Origin: Pedobacter puniceum
Lineage (GTDB): Bacteria; Bacteroidota; Bacteroidia; Sphingobacteriales; Sphingobacteriaceae
NCBI RefSeq assembly: GCF_009674685.1
Contig: NZ_WKJI01000002.1
Location: 1,026,400 to 1,090,399 of the forward strand
Direction: 5' to 3'
DNA length: 64,000 nucleotides
Shown: positions 26,589 to 35,297 of the stretch, one piece after another
How the letters are laid out: each line of letters opens with the position of its first letter
Position numbering within the stretch: position 1 is the stretch's first letter
Made by a program: the position numbers and the translations under genes
The notes under the pieces: generated by a model
Told to the model about the DNA's origin: nothing
Seen by the model: the letters and a program-made list of their open reading frames with translations, nothing else
Database searches by the model: none

Positions 26589-28274
26589 TTAATCAGCTTT
26601 AGCTACAACTTTTACTGGTTTACCTATAGTTTTATAGCTACCAATACCAGCTAAAACAGCATTATATTTTTGTTTATCATTAAAAAACTCTTTTGCTTTT
26701 TTTATCTCTTCATCGTACTGGAAAGTTTGTACAATACGGCCTTTCTCGTAATAATAACGTTGTACAATTTCAGATTCTAACACTCGCATAATCTCTGCTT
26801 TATAGGTTGTTAAATCTGCCTTTTTACTATTACTTAAAGTGTTTTGTAAAGCTTCTATTTCTGCTTTTACATCGTTTAATTTCTTTTCTTTTTGTGCTTC
26901 CTCTTTTAAGTTAGCTAATAGCCTTTCTGAAGATGTTTTGTAAGAGATATTCTTATCCTTTATAAAGTTTAAAAAACTATCATAATCTGCATCAGATAGC
27001 TTAAAGTCTGCGGCAGGAGCAATGGTAGGGTTGTTTTTTACAAATAAGTTTCCAAAATCAAATACATGATATTTTGATACTAAGGTTTGTGTAATTTGAT
27101 GATACTTATAAGGATCAATATTGATATCAGGATAAATACCGCTGCCATCATAAACTAAACGGCCACCTTTGGTTTTATACTCGTTAATTAAAGAATCTGA
27201 CACTTTTTCTACCACACCATCTTCTGTACGGTGGGTATAATCTAAAGCTTGAATGCACCTTCCGGATGAAGTATAATATTTAGCTACCGTTACTTTTACC
27301 AGAGTATTATAAGGTAAATTAAAAGTTTGTTGCACCAGGCCTTTTCCAAAACTACGCTGACCAATAATAACCGCTCTGTCTAAATCTTGTAAAGAGCCAG
27401 CTACAATTTCTGATGCCGATGCAGACCTATTATTAATTAAAATGGCTAAAGGTAAATCTGGCTCTAGGGCTGATAAAAATGTTTTGTAATTGATGTTTTT
27501 TTCAGGGTTTTTCCCTTTCTGAGAAACCACTTCAACATCTTTACCTACAAACAGATTTACAATTTTTACTGCTTCTTGCAAAATGCCACCACCATTATTT
27601 CTCAGGTCTATAATAAGCCCTGTTGGATTATTCTTTTTAAGGTCTATTAGGGCATCTTTAACTTCTTGAGCGGAATTTTCTAAAAATTTATCTAATCTGA
27701 TGTAGGCTGTATTGCCAATCATACCATAATAACTAACATTGGGTTGTTTAATATCAGCTCTTTTTAGCTCTTTTTCAAATACCTTACCATCTCTAGCTAG
27801 TTTTAATTTTACAGGAGTTTCTTTTGGTCCTTTCAATAGCAAACTTACTTGGTCGTTATTTTTACCTTTTAGGATTTGGTCGTTAATAGCAATAATTTCA
27901 TCACCAGCTTTTAAATCTGCTTTTTGTGCTGGGTAACCTTCAAATGGGTCTGATATAAAAACACGCCCATCTCTATGTATAACTGCTGCACCAATACCGC
28001 CATATTGGGTACTAACGTATTTCATGCGGTAATCTTCAATCTCAGATTCTGGAACAAACTCTGTATAAGGGTCTAAATCACTTAGCATCGCATCAATACT
28101 GGTTCTGATAAGCTTAGCCGAGTTAACCTCATCCACATAATTAAGATTAAGTTCTTTATATACCGATGCAAAAATGTCAAGGTTTTTAGAAACTTGAAAT
28201 AAGTCTGTTTTGAAAGAAAATGCTATAAAAGCAATGCTAAACAAAACGGTTAGGAGCTTAATTTTTTTATACAT
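26589..28274 (-). CDS. S41 family C-terminal processing peptidase
   Basis: A 561-residue exported serine protease. A signal peptide or anchor (LLTVLFSIAFIAFSF) is followed by a helical N-terminal part. A PDZ domain lies at about 95-180 (GIGAAVIHRDG, GDEIIAINDQIL). The S41 core has LIIDLRNNGGGILQEAVKI, the catalytic serine region RSASASEIVAG and the catalytic lysine region RSFGKGLVQQ. The C-terminal ~150 residues form an extra helical domain. It should trim or degrade periplasmic proteins at the C-terminus. It is distinct from the Prc-type protease at the window's left edge, which belongs to another S41 branch. Confidence 0.92.
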   Translation of the reverse strand: MYKKIKLLTVLFSIAFIAFSFKTDLFQVSKNLDIFASVYKELNLNYVDEVNSAKLIRTSIDAMLSDLDPYTEFVPESEIEDYRMKYVSTQYGGIGAAVIHRDGRVFISDPFEGYPAQKADLKAGDEIIAINDQILKGKNNDQVSLLLKGPKETPVKLKLARDGKVFEKELKRADIKQPNVSYYGMIGNTAYIRLDKFLENSAQEVKDALIDLKKNNPTGLIIDLRNNGGGILQEAVKIVNLFVGKDVEVVSQKGKNPEKNINYKTFLSALEPDLPLAILINNRSASASEIVAGSLQDLDRAVIIGQRSFGKGLVQQTFNLPYNTLVKVTVAKYYTSSGRCIQALDYTHRTEDGVVEKVSDSLINEYKTKGGRLVYDGSGIYPDINIDPYKYHQITQTLVSKYHVFDFGNLFVKNNPTIAPAADFKLSDADYDSFLNFIKDKNISYKTSSERLLANLKEEAQKEKKLNDVKAEIEALQNTLSNSKKADLTTYKAEIMRVLESEIVQRYYYEKGRIVQTFQYDEEIKKAKEFFNDKQKYNAVLAGIGSYKTIGKPVKVVAKAD

Positions 28275-28354
28275 GTTGAATATGTTAAGATGCGCAGCGT
28301 TTTGAAGACTTTAATATAACAAGCTATTAAGGTAGTAGTTTTTAAATAGATGTC

Positions 28355-28382
28355 AAAAAAAGCCTCCATGAAGGAGGCTTTT
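28355..28382 (-). terminator. Terminator of terC
   Basis: Stem AGCCTCC/GGAGGCT with flanking A and T runs, two bases after the terC stop on the minus strand. Confidence 0.88.
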
Positions 28383-28384
28383 AA

Positions 28385-29158
28385 TTATTCTTGCGGGGTA
28401 TTTCTTAACTCAACCGGCTTTGATTTTTTCTTTGACTTTAAGTTTAGTACTTCTACCAGTACAGAGAAAGCCATTGCAAAATAAATATATCCTTTAGGTA
28501 TGTGCTGGTCTAATCCTTCTGCTACTAAAGAAAAACCAATAAGTAATAAGAAAGATAAAGCTAACATTTTTACCGTAGGATGCTGGTTTACAAAGTTAGA
28601 AATGGCAGCTGCAGAGAACATCATTACTACAACAGCTATGGTCACAGCGGCTATCATGACCATAATTTCATCGGCCATACCAACCGCAGTAATTACCGAG
28701 TCTAAAGAGAATACAATATCCAGAATTAAAATTTGGATGATAACTCCTGTAAAGGAATAAGTTTTCTTAACAGTGTTATCTTCTTCTGCACCTTCTAGTT
28801 TTTCATGAATTTCGTGGGTACTTTTATAAATCAAGAATAAACCTCCTAGAAGTAGAATTAAATCTCTACCCGAGATGGCGAATTTTGATAATAAAGTGCT
28901 ATCGCTAACTCCAAACCATTCTGCCGGGTTAAAAAGCGTAGCCGTTAAAGACATAACCCAACTTAAAGATAACAATAGTAAAATTCTAGTTATCATGGCT
29001 AAAGCTAGCCCTAAAGAGCGAGCTCTTTTTTGTTGGTCTACAGGTAATTTTCCTGCCAGAATAGATATAAATACAATATTATCTATACCTAATACGATTT
29101 CTAAAACTGTTAAGGTAAGTAGTGAAATCCAGATTTCTGGATTAGTTATCCATTCCAT
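28385..29158 (-). CDS. TerC family integral membrane protein
   Basis: A 257-residue protein with about seven transmembrane helices. The two diagnostic acidic motifs are present: LEIVLGIDNIVFISIL in the first helices and LDIVFSLDSVITAVG after residue 140. TerC/Alx proteins move metal ions, with manganese export shown for some members, and some assist protein secretion by metallating exported proteins. The short charged tail is not the CBS or CorC extension of longer relatives. No ter operon is nearby, so tellurite resistance should not be inferred. A -7-like box lies about 60 bases upstream. Confidence 0.9.
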   Translation of the reverse strand: MEWITNPEIWISLLTLTVLEIVLGIDNIVFISILAGKLPVDQQKRARSLGLALAMITRILLLLSLSWVMSLTATLFNPAEWFGVSDSTLLSKFAISGRDLILLLGGLFLIYKSTHEIHEKLEGAEEDNTVKKTYSFTGVIIQILILDIVFSLDSVITAVGMADEIMVMIAAVTIAVVVMMFSAAAISNFVNQHPTVKMLALSFLLLIGFSLVAEGLDQHIPKGYIYFAMAFSVLVEVLNLKSKKKSKPVELRNTPQE

Positions 29159-29219
29159 ATTGATGTGTGTTGTTTGCGTTAATTTTTATTGTTTTTACAA
29201 GTTTAATATAAAATTATAC

Positions 29220-29227
29220 CAAAATTA
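29220..29227 (-). promoter_or_regulatory. Putative -7 promoter box for terC
   Basis: On the minus strand this reads TAATTTTG and fits TAnnTTTG. It overlaps the stop of the upstream lipoprotein gene and leaves a leader of roughly 60 bases. No clear -33 element. Confidence 0.3.
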
Positions 29228-30361
29228 ATATCTGCTATAAAAACCTCTAATTTTAGTAGTTAACTGGCTATAAATAGGCTTAGTAAACTCTATAAACAGA
29301 TCCTGTGGTGGCGGAGGCATAATCTCTTTTCTTCTGCAAATTCTCCTTTCTTCTTCTGTTAAAGCTCTTTCATCGCCATTAAAGGTTCCCCAAACGTCTC
29401 TCCAAATAAAAGTGCCCGGCATTTTTTCTTGGGATATAATTCTGCCATTGTTAAAGTCTCTTATCCTAAAATCTAGTAATCCGGAAGAGCTGATAGTTTT
29501 TTCAAATGTAGTAACTCGGGCTTTTACTGTTCCATATACAGGTCTTTTCTGTGCAGTTTCGCCAAGTTTTACACTATCTCTTTTTACATCTTGAATGCGC
29601 TCTTTTACATAAGTTTGTCCAACTACAAAATCATCAAAGCTTAAACTTAATAAATGGTCTGCTTTTAATTTTATTTTTTTTGCTTCTTCAGGGCTGTAGA
29701 ATTTAACAAAGCTACGTTCTTCATAAGCGGCCATAAACTCAGCTATTTTACCTTGAAAAAACTCGTTACTCAATTGGTAAAGTCTAGAGTTTACCTGCAC
29801 AGGCTCAACAATAACTTTTAAAACAGCAGCTAAATAAGCATCATCTAAAAGCTTTCTAACATCTTTAAAATCAGGATAAAACTGATTTGCTCTGTCAAAA
29901 TGATCATAAGCAGTTCTGGCAGATTCTCTGGTGCCTTGTGCTAATAATTTTTTGCCGGCATTATAACGTTCTTCAGCTGCGTAGAAGCGGGCATCATCAA
30001 GTTCTTTAATGAATTTTCTAGTATCGGGAATTTGTTCTAAACAAGCCGGACAATTTTCTACTGCATTAGCTAAATTATTTAAAGCAGAATAATCACTTAC
30101 TATACTTTCCCATTTAAAAGGGGCTGTACTTAGTTTAGCTTCATCAATCCTTTTTAGGTGCCTTTGTACAGCATAAGAAAAGGCTGCGGTTAAAGTTTGA
30201 CGGGCTTTTCTGTTACTAGGGCTGCCCTTTAAACGGTCAACAGCGGTATATACAGCTCGGTCATAATCGCCTTGTTCTAATAGTTTTTTCCCACTACTAC
30301 AAGCGCCTAAAATGGTTATAAGCAGAAAAAGAATAATTTTAAGAGAGTATTTCTTTATCAT
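29225..30361 (-). CDS. Lipoprotein of unknown function with TPR-like helices
   Basis: A 378-residue protein with a lipoprotein signal peptide (LLITILGACSSG, Cys at about 21). The first half (KLLEQGDYDRAVYTAVDRLKG, then RYNAGKKLLAQGTRESARTAYDHF) looks like two or three TPR-type helix pairs. The second half is mixed and ends with short proline-containing segments. I do not recognise a catalytic motif. The layout fits an outer-membrane lipoprotein that scaffolds other envelope proteins, but that is inference only. It is 66 bases upstream of terC on the same strand and divergent from the epimerase gene. Confidence 0.82.
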   Translation of the reverse strand: MIKKYSLKIILFLLITILGACSSGKKLLEQGDYDRAVYTAVDRLKGSPSNRKARQTLTAAFSYAVQRHLKRIDEAKLSTAPFKWESIVSDYSALNNLANAVENCPACLEQIPDTRKFIKELDDARFYAAEERYNAGKKLLAQGTRESARTAYDHFDRANQFYPDFKDVRKLLDDAYLAAVLKVIVEPVQVNSRLYQLSNEFFQGKIAEFMAAYEERSFVKFYSPEEAKKIKLKADHLLSLSFDDFVVGQTYVKERIQDVKRDSVKLGETAQKRPVYGTVKARVTTFEKTISSSGLLDFRIRDFNNGRIISQEKMPGTFIWRDVWGTFNGDERALTEEERRICRRKEIMPPPPQDLFIEFTKPIYSQLTTKIRGFYSRY

Positions 30362-30414
30362 TTAAGGTTGAATTAAAAGCTAATTTTTTACATTTAATTT
30401 TTAGACGAAAATAC

Positions 30415-31437
30415 ATGAAAATAAGTTACAAGAGTTTTAATCTTTTACTAAAATTTCCTTTTACTATAGCTAAGTTCTCTAGAACCAGCACACCTATTAT
30501 GCTGGTAGAAATTTTTCATGAAGGATATACTGGTATTGGAGAAGCCTCTATGGTACCTTATATGGGCGAAAATGAAGAAACAGCAAGTTCTTTTTTGTCA
30601 AAATTAGATTTATCAAAATTCACCTATCCTTTTGATTTCGCCGCTATTCATCAATATATGGATGATATAACAGCCGGAATGCCAGCCATAAAAGCAGCTA
30701 TTGATATTGCCTTGTATGATTTAGCGGGTAAGATAGCCCAAAAGCCTTGTTATAATTTTTTTGACTCGGTACCTCAAAATATGCCAGAAACAACTTATAC
30801 TATTGGTATTGATGAGCCCGAAATGATTATCAAGAAAGTTGAAGATGCTTTAAAGTACGATTTTAAAATCTTAAAGGTAAAATTGGGTAGAGAAAACGAT
30901 AAGCAAATCATTCAAACCATAAGAAATATTACCCATTTACCTTTGTTTGTTGATGCTAACCAAGGCTGGGCCGATAAAAATGAAGGTTTAGATATGGCTT
31001 TTTGGCTAAAAGAGCAAGGTGTTGTGTTAATAGAGCAACCTATGCCTAAAGAAAACATAGATGGAAATGCCTGGATTACATCTCACAGCCCTATCCCAAT
31101 TATTGGCGATGAAGCTGTACAGCGCTTAGCAGATGTTTCAAAAGCTAAAGGTGTTTATCATGGTATTAATATCAAGCTAATGAAATCTGCAGGTTTATAT
31201 GAAGCATATGAGATGATAAAAATGGCCAGAGTTAATGATTTGAAAATACTAATTGGTTGCATGAGTGAAACCAGTGTAGCTACCTTAGCCGGGGTGGCTT
31301 TGGCTCCTTTATGTGATTGGGCCGATTTAGACGGACCTTTCATGACCACTAATAACCCTTTTAAAACGCCAGATTTTATTGACGGTAAATATATTTTAAG
31401 CGATGAACCAGGTTTAGGACTTAAAAATCGTGATTAA
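30415..31437 (+). CDS. Dipeptide (L-Ala-D/L-Glu) epimerase, enolase superfamily
   Basis: A 340-residue member of the muconate-lactonizing subgroup. An N-terminal capping domain contains GIGEASMVPYMGE. The barrel carries the catalytic KxK in LKVKLG, metal ligands Asp, Glu and Asp in VDANQGW, IEQPMP and GDEAV, and the second acid/base lysine in NIKLMKSAG. The pattern fits dipeptide epimerases, which invert the D-Glu centre in L-Ala-D-Glu released from murein so it can be recycled. Specificity may differ, since this family also has cationic-dipeptide epimerases. It stands alone. Confidence 0.88.
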   Translation: MKISYKSFNLLLKFPFTIAKFSRTSTPIMLVEIFHEGYTGIGEASMVPYMGENEETASSFLSKLDLSKFTYPFDFAAIHQYMDDITAGMPAIKAAIDIALYDLAGKIAQKPCYNFFDSVPQNMPETTYTIGIDEPEMIIKKVEDALKYDFKILKVKLGRENDKQIIQTIRNITHLPLFVDANQGWADKNEGLDMAFWLKEQGVVLIEQPMPKENIDGNAWITSHSPIPIIGDEAVQRLADVSKAKGVYHGINIKLMKSAGLYEAYEMIKMARVNDLKILIGCMSETSVATLAGVALAPLCDWADLDGPFMTTNNPFKTPDFIDGKYILSDEPGLGLKNRD

Positions 31438-31471
31438 TGATAAAAAAGCTGGTTTGTACAAGCTTATCTCT

Positions 31472-31479
31472 TAACTTTG
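31472..31479 (+). promoter_or_regulatory. Putative -7 promoter box for gltX
   Basis: TAACTTTG fits TAnnTTTG, 45 bases before the gltX ATG. A TTTG at 31453-31456 could be the -33 element but is slightly too close. Confidence 0.4.
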
Positions 31480-31523
31480 GCTTCTGAGAAAAGCATCAAC
31501 ATTTGCTTACATTTTCAAAGGCT

Positions 31524-33035
31524 ATGGATAAAAAAGTAAGGGTAAGATTTGCCCCAAGCCCAACTGGAGGCTTACATATAGGTGGTGTACGTACCATTTT
31601 GTTTAATTACCTTTTTGCAAAGCAAAAGCAAGGCGAGTTTATTTTAAGAATTGAAGATACAGACCAAACTCGTTTTGTTGAAGGCGCAGAAGATTATATC
31701 ATCAATTGCTTAAAATGGTGCGGACTAAACCCAGATGAAGGTCCGCATGTTGGGGGCGCTTATGGTCCTTACAGACAAAGCGAACGTAAAGAAATTTATA
31801 GAGCTTATGCAGAGCAACTGGTAAAAGACGGTTATGCTTATTATGCTTTTGATACGCCAGAAGAATTAGAAAGCAAAAGACAGGTTATAGAAAACTTTAA
31901 GTACGATCATAACCATCGTTTACAAATGAGAAATTCTTTAACCATACCTCATGAAGCAGCAGAAAGCTTAATTAAAGAAGGTGCTCCGCATGTTGTTAGG
32001 ATAAAAATGCCAAAAGACGAGCAGGTTTATTTTAAAGATTTAATACGTGGCGATGTAAGTTTTAACAGTAACGATGTTGATGATAAAGTTTTGCTTAAAG
32101 CCGATGGGATGCCTACTTACCATTTAGCAGTTGTGGTTGATGATTATCTGATGAAGATATCTCATGCTTTTAGAGGCGAAGAGTGGCTACCATCTGCCCC
32201 GGTTCATATTTTATTGTGGAAATATTTAGGTTGGGAGGCAGATATGCCAGAATGGGCACATTTACCTTTAATATTAAAGCCCGATGGCCATGGTAAATTA
32301 AGTAAGCGTGATGGTCAAAGATTAGGTTTCCCTGTTTACGCTATAGATTGGATAGACCCAAAAACTCAAGAAAAAGCAGATGGCTTTAAAGATGTAGGTT
32401 TCTTGCCAGAAGCCATGATAAACCTTTTGGCTATGCTAGGTTGGAATGATGGTACAGACCAAGAGCTTTTTTCTTTAGATGAATTGATTTCAAAATTCTC
32501 TTTAGATCGTATCCATAAAGGCGGTGCTAAATTTGATTATGAAAAAGCCAAATGGTACAATGCCGAGTGGATAAAGAGAAGTACGTCAAGTCATTTATTG
32601 CCTTATGTAAAACCACTTTTAGCTGAAAAAGGCATTACTCCAAACGATACATATTTAGAAAAAGTTATTGATGCCGTGAAAGAACGCTGCACTTTATTGC
32701 CTGATTTTTATCAGCAAGGTGCTTTCTTTTTTAAAGCACCAACGGCTTATGATGAAGATGCTGTAAAGCCAAAATGGAACGAAGAAAAAGCAGCATTTTT
32801 CTCTACCTTGATAGAAAAATTTGAGGAAATTGAGTTTCAAAACAGTACTGCTTTAGAAGTGTTGTTTAAAGCTTTAGCTGCCGATAAAAACTTAAAAATT
32901 GGCGAAGTTATGCTACCTTTTAGAGTGATGTTAGTAGGCGGAAAATTTGGTCCACAAGTATTTGATATTGCTTTGATGTTAGGTAAAGCAGAAACAATAA
33001 GCAGGATTAAAAATGCTTTAGCTTTTTTTAAGTAA
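31524..33035 (+). CDS. gltX: Glutamyl-tRNA synthetase
   Basis: A 503-residue class I aminoacyl-tRNA synthetase. I start it at the ATG at 31524 (MDKKVRVRFAPSPTGGLHIGG), not at the TTG 21 bases upstream. The HIGH-type motif is HIGG (18-21) and the KMSKS-type motif is KLSKRDG near residue 257. The C-terminal anticodon-binding domain is complete. It should charge tRNA-Glu, and perhaps tRNA-Gln for later amidation, depending on whether glnS is present elsewhere. A strong terminator follows. Confidence 0.96.
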   Translation: MDKKVRVRFAPSPTGGLHIGGVRTILFNYLFAKQKQGEFILRIEDTDQTRFVEGAEDYIINCLKWCGLNPDEGPHVGGAYGPYRQSERKEIYRAYAEQLVKDGYAYYAFDTPEELESKRQVIENFKYDHNHRLQMRNSLTIPHEAAESLIKEGAPHVVRIKMPKDEQVYFKDLIRGDVSFNSNDVDDKVLLKADGMPTYHLAVVVDDYLMKISHAFRGEEWLPSAPVHILLWKYLGWEADMPEWAHLPLILKPDGHGKLSKRDGQRLGFPVYAIDWIDPKTQEKADGFKDVGFLPEAMINLLAMLGWNDGTDQELFSLDELISKFSLDRIHKGGAKFDYEKAKWYNAEWIKRSTSSHLLPYVKPLLAEKGITPNDTYLEKVIDAVKERCTLLPDFYQQGAFFFKAPTAYDEDAVKPKWNEEKAAFFSTLIEKFEEIEFQNSTALEVLFKALAADKNLKIGEVMLPFRVMLVGGKFGPQVFDIALMLGKAETISRIKNALAFFK

Positions 33036-33059
33036 GCTAAAAATATCTTCTTGATAAGT

Positions 33060-33093
33060 AGCCAGTTAGTATTCAAAGCTAACTGGCTTTTTT
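33060..33093 (+). terminator. Intrinsic terminator of gltX
   Basis: Stem AGCCAGTTAG/CTAACTGGCT followed by six T, 25 bases after the gltX stop. Confidence 0.92.
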
Positions 33094-33179
33094 ATAAAAA
33101 AAATTGTAATTATTTTGAAAATTTAAAAAACCAAAGCTCAATTTTCACGTTTCTTTATAGAAAATAAAAACCTAAAATT

Positions 33180-33608
33180 ATGGACCGTAAAGAATTTTTA
33201 TCTGCTATTGGGCTTACCGCAGCATCAGCAGTTGTTTTTAGCTGCGTTGGTTGTTCAAAATCTGACAATGAAGGACCCTCAAATTCAACTAATCCTCCAA
33301 CAGGTGTAGATTTTACCATAGATTTAACAGCAGCCTCTAATGCCGCTTTAAATAATAATGGAGGCTTTATCTACATCAACCGTATTATTGTTGCTAGAAG
33401 CATGAGTGGAGCTTTTTTAGCAGTAGCTCAAGCTTGTACGCATGAAGGTACATCAGTAACCTATAATTCAAATGCAAGATTGTTTGTATGCCCAAACCAC
33501 GGGGCGCAGTTTGCAGAAAATGGCGCAGTAACTTTGGGTCCCGCTACGGTAGCTTTAAAAAGATATAATACCTCTTTAAATGGCACAACTTTGAGAGTTT
33601 TTTCTTAA
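33180..33608 (+). CDS. Exported Rieske [2Fe-2S] protein
   Basis: A 142-residue protein with the Rieske cluster motifs Cys86-Thr-His88 (CTHEGT) and Cys104-x2-His107 (CPNHGAQF). The N-terminus, DRKEFLSAIGLTAASAVVF, has a Tat-like RKxFL motif and ends in a Cys-rich lipobox-like region (VFSCVGC), so it is probably a membrane-anchored periplasmic electron carrier. It is a single-domain Rieske protein, with no oxygenase or cytochrome bc partner nearby. It lies 83 bases upstream of the thioredoxin/ApbE/DUF4266/DUF3570 operon. A functional link is possible, but a -7-like box between them suggests separate transcription. Confidence 0.9.
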   Translation: MDRKEFLSAIGLTAASAVVFSCVGCSKSDNEGPSNSTNPPTGVDFTIDLTAASNAALNNNGGFIYINRIIVARSMSGAFLAVAQACTHEGTSVTYNSNARLFVCPNHGAQFAENGAVTLGPATVALKRYNTSLNGTTLRVFS

Positions 33609-33666
33609 GTTCTGATAAATATTATCTACTGTGATGAATATCACTTTTACTTGGATATTTATTACC

Positions 33667-33674
33667 TAAATTTG
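33667..33674 (+). promoter_or_regulatory. Putative -7 promoter box for the thioredoxin-ApbE operon
   Basis: TAAATTTG fits TAnnTTTG, 17 bases before the ATG of the thioredoxin-like gene. A TTG at 33651 is closer than the usual -33 spacing. Confidence 0.45.
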
Positions 33675-33691
33675 ATAGAAAGATTTTTGAA

Positions 33692-34129
33692 ATGAAATTA
33701 GTACTCACACTTTTTATATCCATGTTTTTCTTCGGAAATATTTGGGAGAATGATTTTAATGTTGCGCAAAAGAAAGCAGCAGACTCCAAGAAATATATCC
33801 TTTTAAATTTTTCCGGGTCTGATTGGTGCGGGCCTTGTATCCGCATGCATAAAGAGATTTTTGAAGCTAATGACTTTCAAAAATATGCATCAGAAAATTT
33901 AGTACTTCTTAGGGCAGATTTCCCTCGCTTAAAGAAAAATCAATTACCAGCAGAACAGCTCAAGAAAAATAACGATTTAGCTTTAAAATATAATCCTGAT
34001 GGTGTTTTTCCGCTCACATTATTATTAGATGAGCAAGGAAAAGTTGTGAAAAAATGGGATGGTTTTCCTCAAGCAAATGCTCAAGAATTTACTGCTCAGA
34101 TAGATAAAACTCAGCATGCTAAAAACTGA
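33692..34129 (+). CDS. Exported thioredoxin-like protein
   Basis: A 145-residue protein with a short signal peptide (MKLVLTLFISMFFFGNIW) and a thioredoxin fold with active site Trp45-Cys46-Gly-Pro-Cys49 in GSDWCGPC. The DUF255/thioredoxin_7-like context (KYILLNFSGSDWCGPCIRM, EIFEANDFQKYA) and the segment DGVFPLTLLLDEQGKVV with its cis-proline support an envelope disulfide reductase or thiol-exchange role. It opens a four-gene operon and overlaps the ApbE gene by 14 bases. Its likely client is the Cys-tailed small lipoprotein encoded two genes downstream; that is inference. Confidence 0.88.
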   Translation: MKLVLTLFISMFFFGNIWENDFNVAQKKAADSKKYILLNFSGSDWCGPCIRMHKEIFEANDFQKYASENLVLLRADFPRLKKNQLPAEQLKKNNDLALKYNPDGVFPLTLLLDEQGKVVKKWDGFPQANAQEFTAQIDKTQHAKN

Positions 34130-35066
34130 TGAAATACTAATTCCCCAAGTTTATAAAAAGGGAATGAAATTAATGGGTAACCATTTTGAAATCAGTATAG
34201 TTCATCACCAAGAGCAAGAAGCGTACGAGTATATAGCAAAAGCAGTTGCAGAGATAAGTAGAATAGAAGATTTATTGAGCACCTTTAAAGCTCATAGCCA
34301 AACCAATTTAATTAATGATTTTGCCGGAATTAAGCCTGTTAAAGTAGATAAAGAGGTTTTTGATTTGATAAAAAGAGCCCTAAAAATATCAGAAATTACA
34401 CAAGGCGCTTTTGATATTACTTATGGTTCTATAGATAAAAGCCTTTGGAACTTTGATGTAAACATGACTGCCATGCCAGATGCAGAAACGGCTAAGAAAA
34501 CGGTTGCTTTAATCAATTATAGGAATGTGGTGTTAGATGAAGCGCAACAAACTGTTTTCTTGAAGCAAAAAGGAATGCGTATAGGCTTTGGAGGGATAGG
34601 TAAAGGTTACGCGGCGGATAAAGCAAAATTAGTTTTACAACAGTTGGGCATAAAAAGTGGTATTGTTAACGCTTCTGGCGATTTAGTAACATGGGGTACC
34701 CAAATTGATGGTAAACCTTGGACAGCGGCCATTGCAAACCCCGACCAAAAACTACAAGCTTTTTCTTACCTAAACATCAGTAATATGGCTATAGCTACTT
34801 CTGGTAACTATGAAAAATTTGCTGTTATAAAAGGAAAAAAATACTCGCACACAATAAATCCTAAAACAGGTTTGCCCGTTAGCGGGATAAAAAGCGTAAG
34901 TATTATTTGTCCACAAGCAGAGCTTGCCGATGCACTAGCCACACCGGTTATGGTGATGGGCGTTCATGTGGGTTTAGATTTAATAAACCAATTGAAAGGC
35001 GTAGCGTGTATTGTGATAGATGACGATAACAGGTTACATACTTCTAAAAACATCAATATCAGTTAA
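34116..35066 (+). CDS. apbE: FAD:protein FMN transferase (ApbE family)
   Basis: A 316-residue ApbE-type enzyme, which in known members moves FMN from FAD to a Ser or Thr of a target protein. Typical segments are LSTFKAHSQTNLIND, the GFGGIGKGYAADKA motif, GIVNASGDLVTWG, and the C-terminal YSHTINPKTGLPV and DALATPVMVMG. No signal peptide or lipobox is visible: the protein starts MLKTDEILIPQVYKKG, and this is the first start codon of the frame. Most ApbE enzymes are exported, so this is unusual. It overlaps the thioredoxin gene and directly abuts the DUF4266 gene. Confidence 0.9.
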   Translation: MLKTDEILIPQVYKKGMKLMGNHFEISIVHHQEQEAYEYIAKAVAEISRIEDLLSTFKAHSQTNLINDFAGIKPVKVDKEVFDLIKRALKISEITQGAFDITYGSIDKSLWNFDVNMTAMPDAETAKKTVALINYRNVVLDEAQQTVFLKQKGMRIGFGGIGKGYAADKAKLVLQQLGIKSGIVNASGDLVTWGTQIDGKPWTAAIANPDQKLQAFSYLNISNMAIATSGNYEKFAVIKGKKYSHTINPKTGLPVSGIKSVSIICPQAELADALATPVMVMGVHVGLDLINQLKGVACIVIDDDNRLHTSKNINIS

Positions 35067-35288
35067 ATGAAAAAAATAGGTTTACTTTTTATTCTTGCAG
35101 CATTTTATGTTTCGGGAATGAGCTCATGTACGGCAGTAAAGGCCTATGAGAAAATTAAATTGAATGATTCTGAGATGGAGCTATCAGCCCGTAAGGCAGA
35201 AAAATTTGAACAAAATTCACAACTTTACCGCGAAGGCTCTTCTGGCGCAAATGGTGGTAAAAGTGGTGGTGGTTGTGGATGTAATTAA
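35067..35288 (+). CDS. Small Cys-tailed lipoprotein (DUF4266)
   Basis: A 73-residue protein. The N-terminus is a lipoprotein-type signal with a probable lipidated Cys21 (GMSSC). The mature part starts with VKAYEKIKLNDSEMEL and ends in a glycine-rich tail with Cys70 and Cys72 (GGGCGCN at the very end), preceded by SSGANGGKS. This matches DUF4266, a family seen next to DUF3570 and ApbE genes. Function is unknown. The tail could bind a metal, form a disulfide handled by the operon's thioredoxin, or be modified like a peptide precursor. It directly abuts the apbE stop. Confidence 0.88.
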   Translation: MKKIGLLFILAAFYVSGMSSCTAVKAYEKIKLNDSEMELSARKAEKFEQNSQLYREGSSGANGGKSGGGCGCN

Positions 35289-35297
35289 TGTAGAAGT

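Noticed and set aside
28385..29158. TerC as evidence for a tellurite-resistance operon
   Set aside because: No terA, terB, terD or terZ genes are nearby; lone TerC proteins are common metal-handling membrane proteins.
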